Source: Caballeronia sordidicola
GTDB lineage: Bacteria > Pseudomonadota > Gammaproteobacteria > Burkholderiales > Burkholderiaceae
DNA: 64,000 bases
Assembly (NCBI RefSeq): GCF_000729995.1
Contig: NZ_JNFG01000024.1
Span: 1 to 64,000 of the forward strand
Reading direction: 5' to 3'
Below, in pieces: positions 35,606-44,983 of the stretch (its first letter is position 1; each line of letters starts with the position of its first letter). The notes beneath the pieces were generated by a model. The model was given only the letters and a program-made list of their open reading frames with translations. It was not told where the DNA came from and ran no database searches. The position numbers and the translations under genes are program-made.

Positions 35606-37261
35606 ATGAAACCGTTTTCGCTGCGGGGCAATCCCGGCGCTGAATTTATTCCCGATGGCGGCGCCAAGGCAGCCGCCCGGGCGATGGCGAAGATCGCCGT
35701 CACGAGCGGCCGGTCGTTGTCCGTCAAGGCGTCGTTGCGTCTCGCGTTCGCTTTGTTGCTGGTCGGCACGCTGGCTATTGGCGTGATTGCGCTGACGCAG
35801 ATCAGCCGTCTCAACGGTTCGACGGAATCCATTTATCGCGAGGGGTATGTCGCCAGCCGGGACGTTGAAGAACTGCGCAGCGCCGTGCTGCGCGCGAGCC
35901 GCTCGCAAAAGATGCTGCTCACCGCGACCACCGCGAAGGAGCGCGACGAACTCGGCGCGGACGTTGAACACGCGCTCGCCGACATCGGCCGCGGGCAACA
36001 TAACCTGCAAAATTACGCGGACCCGACCGGCGACCAGAAACGCCTGGCCACAGCCGTTGGCGCGTGGAGCACCGACCTGCGCACCTTCGTCAAACTGGTG
36101 AAGGAACAACCGCTCGACCTGTCGCAGATGAACTGGCAGGTCGGAATGATGGACGTCTCGCTGCTGGTGGCAACAGCCAAGCTGGAAAAGCTCGTGAATG
36201 GGCTTATCGAACAGCGCGGCGCGGCGGCCAAGGCGATTATCGAATCGGCGGCTGCCATTTATCACGCATCGTTTGTGATGGTGGCCGTGCTGACGCTCGT
36301 GCTGATCGTGCTTGCGTTCGCAGTGGGCGAATGGGTGGTGCGTCGGCTGGCAAAGCAGCTCGGCGGCGAACCCGTCTATGCGATGGAAATTGCGAGCCGG
36401 ATCGCGGCGGGCGACCTGTCGAACCGCATCTCGATCGCCAAGCGCGATAACACCAGCATGCTCCATGCGCTTTCGGGCATGCAGAAGGATTTATCGACGA
36501 CGGTCGGCGAAATCGCGGCCAGCGCGGAAGCCATCGCGTCGGCGTCCAGCGAAATCTCGCAGGGCAACGTGGACTTGTCGCAACGCACGGAGCAGCAGGC
36601 CGTCGCGCTGGAAAAGACGGCGTCGAGCATGGAGGAATTGACGTCCACCGTACGCCAGAACGCCGAGAACGCGAAGCAGGCGAGCTCGCTGGCGTACAAC
36701 GCATCCGAGATTGCGGAGAAGGGCGGCGTGGTGGTCGGACGCGTGGTGGCGACCATGGAGCAGATCAATGCGAGCGCGAAGAGCATTGGCGACATTATCG
36801 GGGTGATCGAAGGCATCGCGTTCCAGACGAATATTCTCGCGCTCAATGCAGCCGTGGAAGCGGCGCGGGCGGGTGAAGAGGGGCGCGGATTTGCGGTCGT
36901 CGCCGGAGAAGTGCGGAACCTCGCGCAACGGTCGTCGGCGGCGGCGAAGGAAATCAAGGGCTTGATCCACGCGTCGGTGGCGCGTGTTTCCGATGGCTCG
37001 ACCTTCGCCCACGAAGCCGGCACGACCATGGAAGAGGTCGTGAAGGCGGTCAAGCGCGTGACGGACATCATGGGCGAGATTTCGGCGGCGTCGGCGGAGC
37101 AGAGCAGCGGTATCGAGGAAATCAATCTCGCCGTGACGCAAATGGACGCGGGCACGCAGCAGAACGCGGCGCTGGTCGAGCAAGCGGCGGCTGCCGCGCA
37201 GTCGCTGGACGATCAGGCACATGCGCTGAAACAACTGGTCGGAAAATTTCAGTTGGCGTGA
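35606..37261 (+). CDS. methyl-accepting chemotaxis protein
   Basis: A 551-residue transmembrane chemoreceptor. A basic cytoplasmic head of about 40 residues is followed by TM1 (LRLAFALLLVGTLAIGVIAL), a helical periplasmic ligand domain of roughly 150 residues with a 4HB pattern, TM2 (FVMVAVLTLVLIVLAFAVGE), HAMP, and the signalling hairpin tip IEGIAFQTNILALNAAVEAA. Heptad-rich methylation helices flank the tip. The C-terminus (KQLVGKFQLA) lacks an NWETF-type CheR/CheB tether. A sigma-28-like promoter upstream places it in the motility regulon. The ligand is unknown. Confidence 0.95.
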   Translation: MKPFSLRGNPGAEFIPDGGAKAAARAMAKIAVTSGRSLSVKASLRLAFALLLVGTLAIGVIALTQISRLNGSTESIYREGYVASRDVEELRSAVLRASRSQKMLLTATTAKERDELGADVEHALADIGRGQHNLQNYADPTGDQKRLATAVGAWSTDLRTFVKLVKEQPLDLSQMNWQVGMMDVSLLVATAKLEKLVNGLIEQRGAAAKAIIESAAAIYHASFVMVAVLTLVLIVLAFAVGEWVVRRLAKQLGGEPVYAMEIASRIAAGDLSNRISIAKRDNTSMLHALSGMQKDLSTTVGEIAASAEAIASASSEISQGNVDLSQRTEQQAVALEKTASSMEELTSTVRQNAENAKQASSLAYNASEIAEKGGVVVGRVVATMEQINASAKSIGDIIGVIEGIAFQTNILALNAAVEAARAGEEGRGFAVVAGEVRNLAQRSSAAAKEIKGLIHASVARVSDGSTFAHEAGTTMEEVVKAVKRVTDIMGEISAASAEQSSGIEEINLAVTQMDAGTQQNAALVEQAAAAAQSLDDQAHALKQLVGKFQLA

Positions 37262-37460
37262 TGTAACACGGTGTGCACACTGATGAAAGAACCGAGGCTT
37301 GCCGAACCGCCAGCCTTTGTTCTAGAATTCGCGACGGGCGCGGCAGGGCGCCCAGTCTCGCGAAAGTGAAAACACCTGTCACGCGTTATCGCTTCATCTG
37401 GATAAACCGCAACGTTGAACCTTTAGCCGCAGCGAGAACGGCACAACAAGGAGAAACGTC

Positions 37461-37910
37461 ATGTGGTCAACATCCTGTCCTCGCACTATCAGTTCCGAAC
37501 TCACCAACACCGAATTTCTTCGACGCCACGCGCGCCGGCTGCTTCGTCGCGCTCACGCGGACAATACAAGCACGGCGATGCCCGTCGTGCGCCGCCTGCT
37601 CGCTGCGGGCGTCACCCGCGCCGGGACGCTCGCGGAGCTTCACAAGACGCGCACGGAGGTTCAGCTCAAGCACGTATTGAATATGCTGGCTGTCGAGCTG
37701 GGTCATATCGGCTGGGACGCCTGCAAGCCGCTGCTCGACACGCGAGAGGCGGCCGTCATCGATCGATACCGCTTCGATGCGGGCGCTTTTGGCGACTACG
37801 AGAAAGTGTGGTTTGCGGGTGCCGGCGCTGCACGTGAGTGGCAGCGCGAACATGGAGGGTACATCGTGGAGTACGGCGATCAGGCGGTGGCAATACTCTG
37901 GCGCGAGTGA
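37461..37910 (+). CDS. hypothetical protein, 149 residues
   Basis: A cytosolic-looking protein with an arginine-rich N-terminal third (RRHARRLLRRAHADN), a helical middle (VVRRLLAAGVTRAGTLAELH, then VQLKHVLNMLAVELGHIGWD) and a C-terminal segment rich in aromatic residues. The middle resembles a small winged-helix unit, but I cannot assign a family. AAGGAG stands 8 bases before the ATG, supporting the start. It lies between a chemoreceptor and a convergent HDOD gene. Confidence 0.75.
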   Translation: MWSTSCPRTISSELTNTEFLRRHARRLLRRAHADNTSTAMPVVRRLLAAGVTRAGTLAELHKTRTEVQLKHVLNMLAVELGHIGWDACKPLLDTREAAVIDRYRFDAGAFGDYEKVWFAGAGAAREWQREHGGYIVEYGDQAVAILWRE

Positions 37911-37997
37911 AGAGTAGCTTGAGGTTGTTCAACTCGCTGTCGCGCTGCAGGTTCGTGAAAAAGAATCGGCTGCGTGACGGCCAAAGCACAGCAAACG

Positions 37998-39473
37998 TTA
38001 AAGCAACTCCACTTCCTTCCAGCCCGCGTTAGAAAAAAAACGACTTAATTCCCGCATGAGTTCATTCAGCGCCGACATTTCCGGCGGCGTAATCTTGCGT
38101 ACGTGCTGCGCCTGTGTCCAGTCGCCGTAAAGCATGGCCACCGTCGAGCCGTTCGCCTTCACGGGCAGCAGCACGAACGCGTGGGCGTCGCCGAATGACG
38201 GTTTGAACCAGCGCGGCAAGCGGGCTTCAATCCGCGGGTCGCGAGCATTCTCGATAAAAATCCCGACCGGGTTAGAGATCGCCAGATGGAACACGTCAGG
38301 CTCGAACGCCGCGGGAAATGTCAGCGACGGCAGCAACTGCTCCACGCCCGCCCCAAGCCCGAGGCGCGCCTGGAACTCATTGTTGGACTGGCGCACGAAT
38401 ACCACCGTGCGCGAAAACGTGAGCCCGGCCAGCACCGCTTCCGACGCCATCGCCAGCACCGCGCTCAGCGCATTCTTCGACGGCAGCGAGCGCAAGTCCT
38501 CGAGTCCCGCTGCAATCCGCGCTTCCGCCGATAACCCCGCGCGCGCAATGGCATCGGCGTCCGCGCGCAGTTCCACGATCTCCCGCATCACGCCGTCGTT
38601 CGAGTCCTCGTTCGCGAGGGCAAGGCTCATCGCGGCGAGCGTGGCGGCATCGGTCAGCAATGCGCGGCTATAGCGGTTCGCAATATCCACCAGCGACGAC
38701 TCGCGATGTGCCTCGTCGACATGCTGCGCGGTGAGCGCGTCGGCGACTTCGGTGGAATAGTTGGTGACGGCCTGCAGCCAGCGCACATGGCGCGGCGTTT
38801 TTTCATCGACGGGGGCGAGCGGGTCGCGGGTCAGCATGCCGGTGCGGATGGTCTCCGGCAGGCGCCAGCGGTCCGCAGCTTCCATGCCGATTTCCTCGAA
38901 GGTGACGCCGAGCAACGTGCTGCACGCGAGGCTGTCGCTGATCTGCTCGGCCGTGGCCTTGCGGCGCAACTGATCCCACTCGGTCTCAAGGTAAAACGCC
39001 ACCAGCAGCTTGCCGATCTGACGCATCAGCGTGCAGACCACCGCTTCTTCCGACGCCCGGAACTCGCTGTGCTCGGTGACTTGCCGCGCAACGGTGCCGG
39101 ACAGCAGCGTGCGGTTCAGTTCGAGCTTGGCGTCAATGCGCCGTGGTGCGCTTTGATGAAAATGATCGACCAGCTTCAGCCCGACCACCAGGTGGCCGAC
39201 CGCGTCCATGCCCAGCACCATCAACGCGCGCGTCACGGTGGTGATGTTGCCGCCGAACGAGATGTACATCGCGGAGTTGGCGAGCCGCAATACCTTCTGC
39301 GTGAGGCCGAAGTCGGACAGAACGACCTGGACCAGGGCCGTAAAGTCCAGGTCGTCGTCGCTCATTGCGGACACAGTGGTGCGCAGAGCCTGGGAGAGCA
39401 TCGGAAAGTCTCCGCGCTCGCTCATTCGGCCCCACAGCTTGTCCAGTAGTTCGGCTTTGGAATTGCTTGCCAT
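37998..39473 (-). CDS. HDOD-domain signalling protein
   Basis: A 491-residue protein. The N-terminal half is an HDOD domain (about residues 15-215: LSDFGLTQKVLRLANSAMYI, then TTVTRALMVLGMDAVGHLVV), a metal-less relative of HD-GYP domains found in regulatory proteins of two-component and c-di-GMP networks. The C-terminal half may form a GAF-like domain (about 300-480: SEAVLAGLTFSRTVVFVRQS, GDAHAFVLLPVKANGSTVAM). It lies directly downstream of a PAS-GGDEF-EAL gene but across a terminator. Confidence 0.88.
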   Translation of the reverse strand: MASNSKAELLDKLWGRMSERGDFPMLSQALRTTVSAMSDDDLDFTALVQVVLSDFGLTQKVLRLANSAMYISFGGNITTVTRALMVLGMDAVGHLVVGLKLVDHFHQSAPRRIDAKLELNRTLLSGTVARQVTEHSEFRASEEAVVCTLMRQIGKLLVAFYLETEWDQLRRKATAEQISDSLACSTLLGVTFEEIGMEAADRWRLPETIRTGMLTRDPLAPVDEKTPRHVRWLQAVTNYSTEVADALTAQHVDEAHRESSLVDIANRYSRALLTDAATLAAMSLALANEDSNDGVMREIVELRADADAIARAGLSAEARIAAGLEDLRSLPSKNALSAVLAMASEAVLAGLTFSRTVVFVRQSNNEFQARLGLGAGVEQLLPSLTFPAAFEPDVFHLAISNPVGIFIENARDPRIEARLPRWFKPSFGDAHAFVLLPVKANGSTVAMLYGDWTQAQHVRKITPPEMSALNELMRELSRFFSNAGWKEVELL

Positions 39474-39560
39474 GCGATTGGTGTCAATGCCTTACACGGT
39501 TCCGGCCGGGTGCCCGGAACCGCTTGAATCGTCGACCTGGGTCGAAGTGTAATGCGCGCA

Positions 39561-39605
39561 AAAAAGCCCGCATAAATCCTGCATAAACCTTATAACGGCG
39601 GGCTT
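39561..39605 (-). terminator. intrinsic terminator after the GGDEF-EAL gene
   Basis: On the minus strand AAGCCCGC (39605-39598) pairs with GCGGGCTT (39571-39564), with a 26-base loop, followed by a T run. It ends transcription of the EAL gene 89 bases after its stop and isolates the downstream HDOD gene. Confidence 0.75.
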
Positions 39606-39693
39606 GCACGGAAGCTTTACAGCAAACCACGAATGAAACACTGCAATAGCTCCGGTCGCGGGGCTCCTGCCGACGCAAAAACGTGACGGTATC

Positions 39694-41709
39694 TTAACAA
39701 GGCGCCTGGAGAAAGAGCGTTTTATCCTGAAAGCAACGCATCAGGTCGCCGGCGGGCAGGGCTTTGCTGATCAGCCATCCCTGGATCTGGTCACAGCCCA
39801 TCTCGATCAACAGTTCGCGCTGCGCCTCTGTCTCCACGCCTTCCGCCACGAGTTCGAGCCCCAGTGATTTTGCCAGGCCTACCACCGCGGCCACGATTGC
39901 CTGGTTGTTGCGCGAGGTCAGCAGGTTTTCGATGAAACTGCGATCGATCTTCAGCTTCGAAAGCGGGAAGCGCTGCAGATAGGAAAGGCTGGAATAGCCG
40001 GTGCCGAAGTCATCGACGGCGAACGCAATGCCAAGTGCCGCCAGCGTTTCGAGCAGACGGGTAGCTTCTTCGGGATCATGCATCAGCAGGCTTTCGGTGA
40101 TCTCGAACACGAGCCGGCGCGGATCGAGGCCTGTCAGTTGCAGCGCCTCTTTCACGTTCTGCGTAAAACGCTTGTCGCGGAATTGCTGCGGCGAGACGTT
40201 CACGGAAACGTAGTCCAGCACGAAACCTTCGCTGTCCCACTGCACCAGCTGCATGCACGCGGCCTTGAGCACCCAGTTGCCAAGATAGTTGATCAGGCCG
40301 ATTGATTCCGCGAGCGGAATGAACGCTGTCGGCGGGACGAGACCGTGCACCGGATGCTGCCAGCGGATCAGCGCTTCCGCGCCGACCACGCCGCCGCTGC
40401 GGCTTTCGGTGATCGGCTGGAAGTGCAGCGAAAACTCGCCGTTGCGCACGCCTTCGTAAAGATCGCCTTCCAGGTTCAGGCGCTCGGCGTCGCGGGGGTC
40501 GTCGTCGGGAACGTGGAACACGACAATATTGCCGCCCGAAGTCTTCGCCTGTGCCAGTGCGTGGTCGGCCATGCGCAGCAGGCTGCTGCTCTCTTGCTCG
40601 ACTTCGTCGGGGAAGATGGCCGCGCCAATGCTCGCCGATAAATGCGTATGTTGTCCACGATACCGGTAGGGCTGCGCAATTGCGCTCAACACCCGCCGCG
40701 CGACATCCTCGGCCGCTGTGGCCGCCTCGGTCGTGGTGCCGGCCGAGAACAGCACGGCGAATTCGTCGCTGGCCACGCGCGCCACCCGCTCGCCGGCGCG
40801 TGCTGCGTGCTGGATGCGGCGTGCGGTCTCGCGCAGCATGTCGTCGCCGGCGTCGTAGCCGAGTGCGCGGTTGATGCGCTGGAAGTCGTCGATATCCACC
40901 AGCAGCAACGCCGCATGCGTATGCGTGTGAACGGCCTCGGCCTGGGCGGTGTCGATCGCGCTTTTCAGCGCCGTCAGGTTCTCGAGGCCGGTCAGCGAAT
41001 CGTGATGCAGCGCGTGCTGCAGCGCGGTTTCGCGCTCGCGCCAGTGCGAAACCTCAAACGCGGCGAGCGCGAAGCCGGACAGATCCGGCGCGTGCGTGGC
41101 GAGGATCCGCAGTTCGACGAGGATCGGCGTGGTCAGGGATTTCAGCAGATGCAGCGTCGCGGTCTCCAACTTGCCGCTTTGTTGTGCACGGGCGACGAGC
41201 GCATCGAGTTCATCGATTTCATGCGAGGGCACCAGCTCATGCAACGTGAGCGAGCTCAGGTAGTCGCGGTGATAACCCAGGAACTCGATGCTCCCCGCCG
41301 ATACATAGCAAAACCGCAGCGATGCATCCACTTGCGCCACGAAATCGACGGCGGCAAGGGTGGCTTCCGTGGCGACGCTTAGGTGAGCCTCAGCTTCATT
41401 CACCGCCGCCGGATGCAATAGATGAAGCGGCGCAGGCGACGCCGAAGCTGGGACGATCCGTCCTGTTTTCGCCCCCCGTGCACCGTGCGACGTCGATTCC
41501 GGGAGGGTGGGCGGCCGCGGCAGAGGGTCACGGCTACCCGTGGCCAGCACGGGTGCTGGTGAACCTTCTGCGGTAGCGAACCTGACGATACAGCTTGGCA
41601 ACGCGGTCGCGATCAACGTTCTGACATTCGCGCGAACGGCGGCGCTGGTTTGGCCGGCTAGGGCGATCCATGCATTCAAGCGCTGGGCGGTGATCCGTTT
41701 TACTGGCAT
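39694..41709 (-). CDS. PAS-GGDEF-EAL cyclic-di-GMP signalling protein
   Basis: A 671-residue protein from the ATG at 41709; the frame continues 78 bases upstream without better support. After a roughly 100-residue variable head come a PAS domain (about 110-230, VDFVAQVDASLRFCYVSAGS), a GGDEF-like domain (about 245-405) and an EAL domain (about 420-665). The GGDEF motif reads ASDEF, so cyclase activity is unlikely. The EAL domain keeps GAEALIRW, DDFGTGYSSLSYL, KIDRSFI and AEGVET, consistent with an active c-di-GMP phosphodiesterase. Confidence 0.92.
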   Translation of the reverse strand: MPVKRITAQRLNAWIALAGQTSAAVRANVRTLIATALPSCIVRFATAEGSPAPVLATGSRDPLPRPPTLPESTSHGARGAKTGRIVPASASPAPLHLLHPAAVNEAEAHLSVATEATLAAVDFVAQVDASLRFCYVSAGSIEFLGYHRDYLSSLTLHELVPSHEIDELDALVARAQQSGKLETATLHLLKSLTTPILVELRILATHAPDLSGFALAAFEVSHWRERETALQHALHHDSLTGLENLTALKSAIDTAQAEAVHTHTHAALLLVDIDDFQRINRALGYDAGDDMLRETARRIQHAARAGERVARVASDEFAVLFSAGTTTEAATAAEDVARRVLSAIAQPYRYRGQHTHLSASIGAAIFPDEVEQESSSLLRMADHALAQAKTSGGNIVVFHVPDDDPRDAERLNLEGDLYEGVRNGEFSLHFQPITESRSGGVVGAEALIRWQHPVHGLVPPTAFIPLAESIGLINYLGNWVLKAACMQLVQWDSEGFVLDYVSVNVSPQQFRDKRFTQNVKEALQLTGLDPRRLVFEITESLLMHDPEEATRLLETLAALGIAFAVDDFGTGYSSLSYLQRFPLSKLKIDRSFIENLLTSRNNQAIVAAVVGLAKSLGLELVAEGVETEAQRELLIEMGCDQIQGWLISKALPAGDLMRCFQDKTLFLQAPC

Positions 41710-42070
41710 GTTTCGGTTATAGCCTGTCTGATTGCGCGCCGGGCCGGTAGAGGCGAGGCGCACGCTGTCCGGCCAAGCGCACTGCATCGGGCATCTGTTG
41801 TTGATGTTCCGGCAATGCGGGCATGAGCCGCCGGAATATCCGGTAGCCGCGACTCGGACGCGTTCTTTGCAAGTTAACGGTTATGTCCCGAAATTCTTTA
41901 GAGGAATAGCTGAGCGCCCGTGAGCCACGGCCCCGGCGGGTTTCACGCAATTTGTCGACATCACGATTTGGGGTAGAGTGCGGCTTGATCGTTACGAATT
42001 CTGAACCGGTCAGTGGGTTCGCCGAGCGTGGTGTCGAGCTATCGGCTGGCCACGGTTCGACCGATTATTT

Positions 42071-42090
42071 CGCTCTTTGTCGCTCTTTGT
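42071..42090. repeat. 10-bp exact tandem duplication
   Basis: CGCTCTTTGT occurs twice head to tail in the non-coding region upstream of the EAL-HDOD gene. Confidence 0.85.
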
Positions 42091-42120
42091 GTTTGTACGC
42101 TGAATCGTTAAGCTAAATCC

Positions 42121-42156
42121 TTGAGTTAGCCCTTGAGTTAGCCCTTGAGTTAGCCC
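42121..42156. repeat. three exact 12-bp tandem repeats
   Basis: TTGAGTTAGCCC is repeated three times without interruption, with degenerate inverted-looking copies just downstream (CTCAAGCTAATC around 42169). It lies 235 bases upstream of the EAL-HDOD start and could be a slippage-prone promoter element. Confidence 0.9.
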
Positions 42157-42390
42157 TTACGCCAACCCCTCAAGCTAATCGTTTGAGCCAACCGTTGTCT
42201 GGTCGCCATTCACTCAGCACCGTTCCATTGCAGCACGCCATGATTGAGTCCCAAAGCCGATTGCCGGAGCCGGCCCCGAAGCCAGGCGTATTGAACGCGC
42301 TGAACGCACGCATTGTGTCGTGCGAGGTCTCCGCGACGCCCGCCCATTGCATTGAGCCTGCGTTTTCGCATGACCTCAGCAGGTCCATTC

Positions 42391-43734
42391 ATGCCGCCGG
42401 TTGATCGGAACCCGACCCGGCGCGCCGCGCACAGCGCCGTGGACGGTCCTGTGGCGAAGACCTCGGCTAAAATTGCTGCGCCCGTTCTTCGCGAGCCGGA
42501 AAGCGTTTACCTCGGCCGCCAGCCGATCATCGATCGCAATGGCGCGCTGCATGCCTACGAACTGCTTTTTCGCGACGGTCCGGACAATCGCGCGCGCATT
42601 TTCGACGACGTGCAGGCCACTGCACACGTCGTCGCACGAACGGTGGGCGAGATCGGTTTGTCAGCGGTGCTTGGGGATCACCCCGGCTTTGTGAACATGA
42701 ACCGCGACCTGCTGTTCGACGACATCGTCCACATCATGCCGCCCGAGCGTTTCGTGCTCGAGATTCTGGAAACTGTCACCTTCGACGCCAAGCTTTTCAA
42801 GCGCTGCGCCCAGTTGCGCGCGGCAGGTTTCCAGTTCGCTCTCGACGACGTCGTGTCACTCACCGACCCGCTGCACGAAGCGTTGCCTTACGTGGATTAC
42901 GTGAAGGTCGACTTCCTCGCTACCCAACGGGCCGATCTGCCTGAACTCACGGCAACGCTCAAACAACATGGTAAGACGCTGATCGCGGAAAAGATCGAAA
43001 CGTATCAGGATTTCGAAGAAGCCCGCACACTCGGCTTCGACCTCTTCCAGGGTTACTTCTTCGCTCGTCCGCAAGTGCTGGTCACGCGCCGCTCGAACCC
43101 CTCGCGCACTGCTTTGCTGCGTCTTCTGGGCGTGCTGTCGGGGGAGCCTGATATGGGCGAACTCGAGGCCGAGTTGAAGCTCAATCCGAACGTGGTCGTG
43201 CAGTTGCTGCGGCTGGCCAATTCAAGCGCGTTCAAATTGAGCCGGCCGGTGGCGTCGCTGCGCGAGGCCATCCAGGCGACCGGTACCCGGCAGATTTCGC
43301 GCTGGACCCAGTTGCTGCTTTACGCGGACGGCCGCCACTTGCCGTGGCGTTCGGACCCGCTGGTGCAACTGGTCGGGACCCGCGCGCGTTTCATGGAACT
43401 GGCGGCGCGTGTCATGCGGCCATCGAGTGAGGAATTCGCCGATGCCGCCTTCATGACCGGCATCTTTTCGCTCGTGCATGTGGTGGTGGATTTACCGCCG
43501 GTCGAGATCATGGACTTGCTGAAGTTATCGAAAGAAATGGGTGCTGCAATCGTCGATGGCGACGGTCCGCTCGGTGCGCTGTTGCGACTCTCGCAGGCGA
43601 CGGAAAGAGGCGACGCGCCGGAGCTCGATGCAAGCATTGGCCCAAGCGTGGATTTCGCAGTGTTGACGCCGGCTGTGCTCGCCGACCTGCAGTTCGAGGC
43701 GGCGACGTGGTTCGGTGCGCATCGGGTGGAATAG
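42391..43734 (+). CDS. EAL-HDOD (YuxH-type) signalling protein
   Basis: A 447-residue protein. The ATG at 42391 has AGGT six bases upstream and is preferred over other in-frame starts at 42313 and 42370. Residues about 40-240 are an EAL domain in which the motif reads ELLFR, with N (NMNRDLL), E (VLEILE), DD (FALDDV), K (VKVDF) and Q (LFQGYFFARP) positions still visible but DDFG changed to DDVV. Residues about 250-440 are an HDOD domain (VVQLLRLANSSAF, EFADAAFMTGIF). Such proteins usually act by c-di-GMP binding or protein contact. Confidence 0.9.
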   Translation: MPPVDRNPTRRAAHSAVDGPVAKTSAKIAAPVLREPESVYLGRQPIIDRNGALHAYELLFRDGPDNRARIFDDVQATAHVVARTVGEIGLSAVLGDHPGFVNMNRDLLFDDIVHIMPPERFVLEILETVTFDAKLFKRCAQLRAAGFQFALDDVVSLTDPLHEALPYVDYVKVDFLATQRADLPELTATLKQHGKTLIAEKIETYQDFEEARTLGFDLFQGYFFARPQVLVTRRSNPSRTALLRLLGVLSGEPDMGELEAELKLNPNVVVQLLRLANSSAFKLSRPVASLREAIQATGTRQISRWTQLLLYADGRHLPWRSDPLVQLVGTRARFMELAARVMRPSSEEFADAAFMTGIFSLVHVVVDLPPVEIMDLLKLSKEMGAAIVDGDGPLGALLRLSQATERGDAPELDASIGPSVDFAVLTPAVLADLQFEAATWFGAHRVE

Positions 43735-43831
43735 GTATTGTAGGTATTGCGTTTGCTGCGTTGATGGATGGTTGCGAGGTTGTGCAGTTGTTTGTCCTGT
43801 CGTGCGCGGGTCACGAAAATCGAGGAGTGTC

Positions 43832-44395
43832 ATGAAGCGAAAGTTTGCTGGGAAAATGCTGGCAGTGTCGTTGGGCGCAGCACTTGCGGCGTACGCGCTG
43901 GTGGCTTATGCAACGCTTAAGCCCGGCGATCACGCGCCGGTGTTCACCGCGCAGGCGTCGCTTGGCGGCAATGTGTATGAGTACTCGCTCGCAGACGAGT
44001 TGAAGAAGGGGCCCGTGGTCCTGTACTTCTATCCGGCCGCGTTCACGAAGGGTTGCACGATCGAGGCGCACGAGTTTGCTGACGCAGTCGATGAATACAA
44101 GGCCCTGGGTGCCACGGTGATTGGTGTGTCGCACGACAACATCGACACATTGAAGAAGTTTTCGGTGAGCGAATGCCGGAGTAAATTCCCGGTCGCCGCC
44201 GACGGCGATGCGAAGATCATCAAGCAATACGATGCGACCATGCCGCTGGTCAGTTCCATGGCCAATCGCGTGTCATACGTGATCGCGCCGGACGGGACGG
44301 TGATCTATGAATACACGAGCCTGTCGCCGGACAAGCATGTGGCGAACACGCTGCAGGCGCTGAAAGACTGGAACGAGAAGCACAAGACCCAATAA
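43832..44395 (+). CDS. exported peroxiredoxin (BCP/PrxQ-like)
   Basis: A 187-residue thiol peroxidase with an N-terminal signal or anchor sequence (KMLAVSLGAALAAYALVAYA), so it should work in the periplasm. The active site is in YFYPAAFTKGCT with the peroxidatic cysteine at Cys75; a second cysteine (SVSECRSKFP) could resolve it. It reduces H2O2 and organic peroxides using thioredoxin-like donors. GAGGAG precedes the ATG at 43832, which fixes the start inside a longer open frame. The next gene follows by 28 bases. Confidence 0.9.
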   Translation: MKRKFAGKMLAVSLGAALAAYALVAYATLKPGDHAPVFTAQASLGGNVYEYSLADELKKGPVVLYFYPAAFTKGCTIEAHEFADAVDEYKALGATVIGVSHDNIDTLKKFSVSECRSKFPVAADGDAKIIKQYDATMPLVSSMANRVSYVIAPDGTVIYEYTSLSPDKHVANTLQALKDWNEKHKTQ

Positions 44396-44423
44396 CGTAA
44401 CCAGCCTTGTAAGGTTTTGATCG

Positions 44424-44900
44424 ATGCCGATTATCGTTGCGCTCGTTGTCCTGGTTGCCGTGATCTACGGTGCGTTCTGGTCGTTTCACGCGTTATCGGC
44501 GGCGTTCGGTGTGAGTGTTGCGATTGGCGCCGCGGTGATCGCGGCGCTGGTGGTGGTGAGCATTGCTGTGTATTTCTGGCTGCGGTGGAAGGAAGTCGCA
44601 CCGAATGTCCACGATGGCGACTGGACGCACGAACTCAAGCGGGATTGGGGCGGCGTTCGGCTCGCGGCCGCCAAGCGGTTGTGCGAGGTGCGGGTGGGCG
44701 GCCAGGTCGGCATGTATATTTTTGCGGATCTACATGGAGCGCGGATGGAACCGGGCGCGTCGGGAACCACCGGCGCCTGGCAGGTCGCGCTGAACGTGAA
44801 GGACTCGACGCAGCCGCGCTGGAACCTGCCAATGCAGGACCGGCGCGAGGCGCACAAGTGGTGCCGGATTTTAGAGAAAGCCGCCGCCCAGACTTTGTGA
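44424..44900 (+). CDS. hypothetical inner-membrane protein
   Basis: A 158-residue protein with two N-terminal membrane helices (MPIIVALVVLVAVIYGAFWS and VAIGAAVIAALVVVSIAVYF) and a cytosolic domain of about 100 residues (WTHELKRDWGGVRLAAAKRL, GGQVGMYIFADLHG, HKWCRILEKAAA). Family unknown. It follows the peroxiredoxin gene closely and converges on cydB. Confidence 0.78.
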   Translation: MPIIVALVVLVAVIYGAFWSFHALSAAFGVSVAIGAAVIAALVVVSIAVYFWLRWKEVAPNVHDGDWTHELKRDWGGVRLAAAKRLCEVRVGGQVGMYIFADLHGARMEPGASGTTGAWQVALNVKDSTQPRWNLPMQDRREAHKWCRILEKAAAQTL

Positions 44901-44983
44901 CGAGCTGTTCATTCCAGTCAGGGTTGGCTAAGTCCGGAAACGGCGCTTGAGCGAATCCAGACTTATTCACTGCCAAGAGCGCG

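Larger units (their letters stand above)
41710..42390. other. 681-base intergenic region with short tandem repeats
   Basis: No gene is supported between the divergent EAL-domain genes. Two groups of short tandem repeats lie at 42071-42090 and 42121-42156. Small open frames here lack ribosome binding sites and coding bias. Confidence 0.6.

Noticed and set aside
42071..42156. short repeats as a CRISPR array
   Set aside because: The repeats are directly adjacent without spacers and only 10-12 bp long, and no cas genes are present in the window.
42183..42404. small open frame of 73 codons ahead of the EAL-HDOD gene
   Set aside because: It begins at TTG with no ribosome binding site, shows no coding bias and overlaps the chosen start of the next gene.
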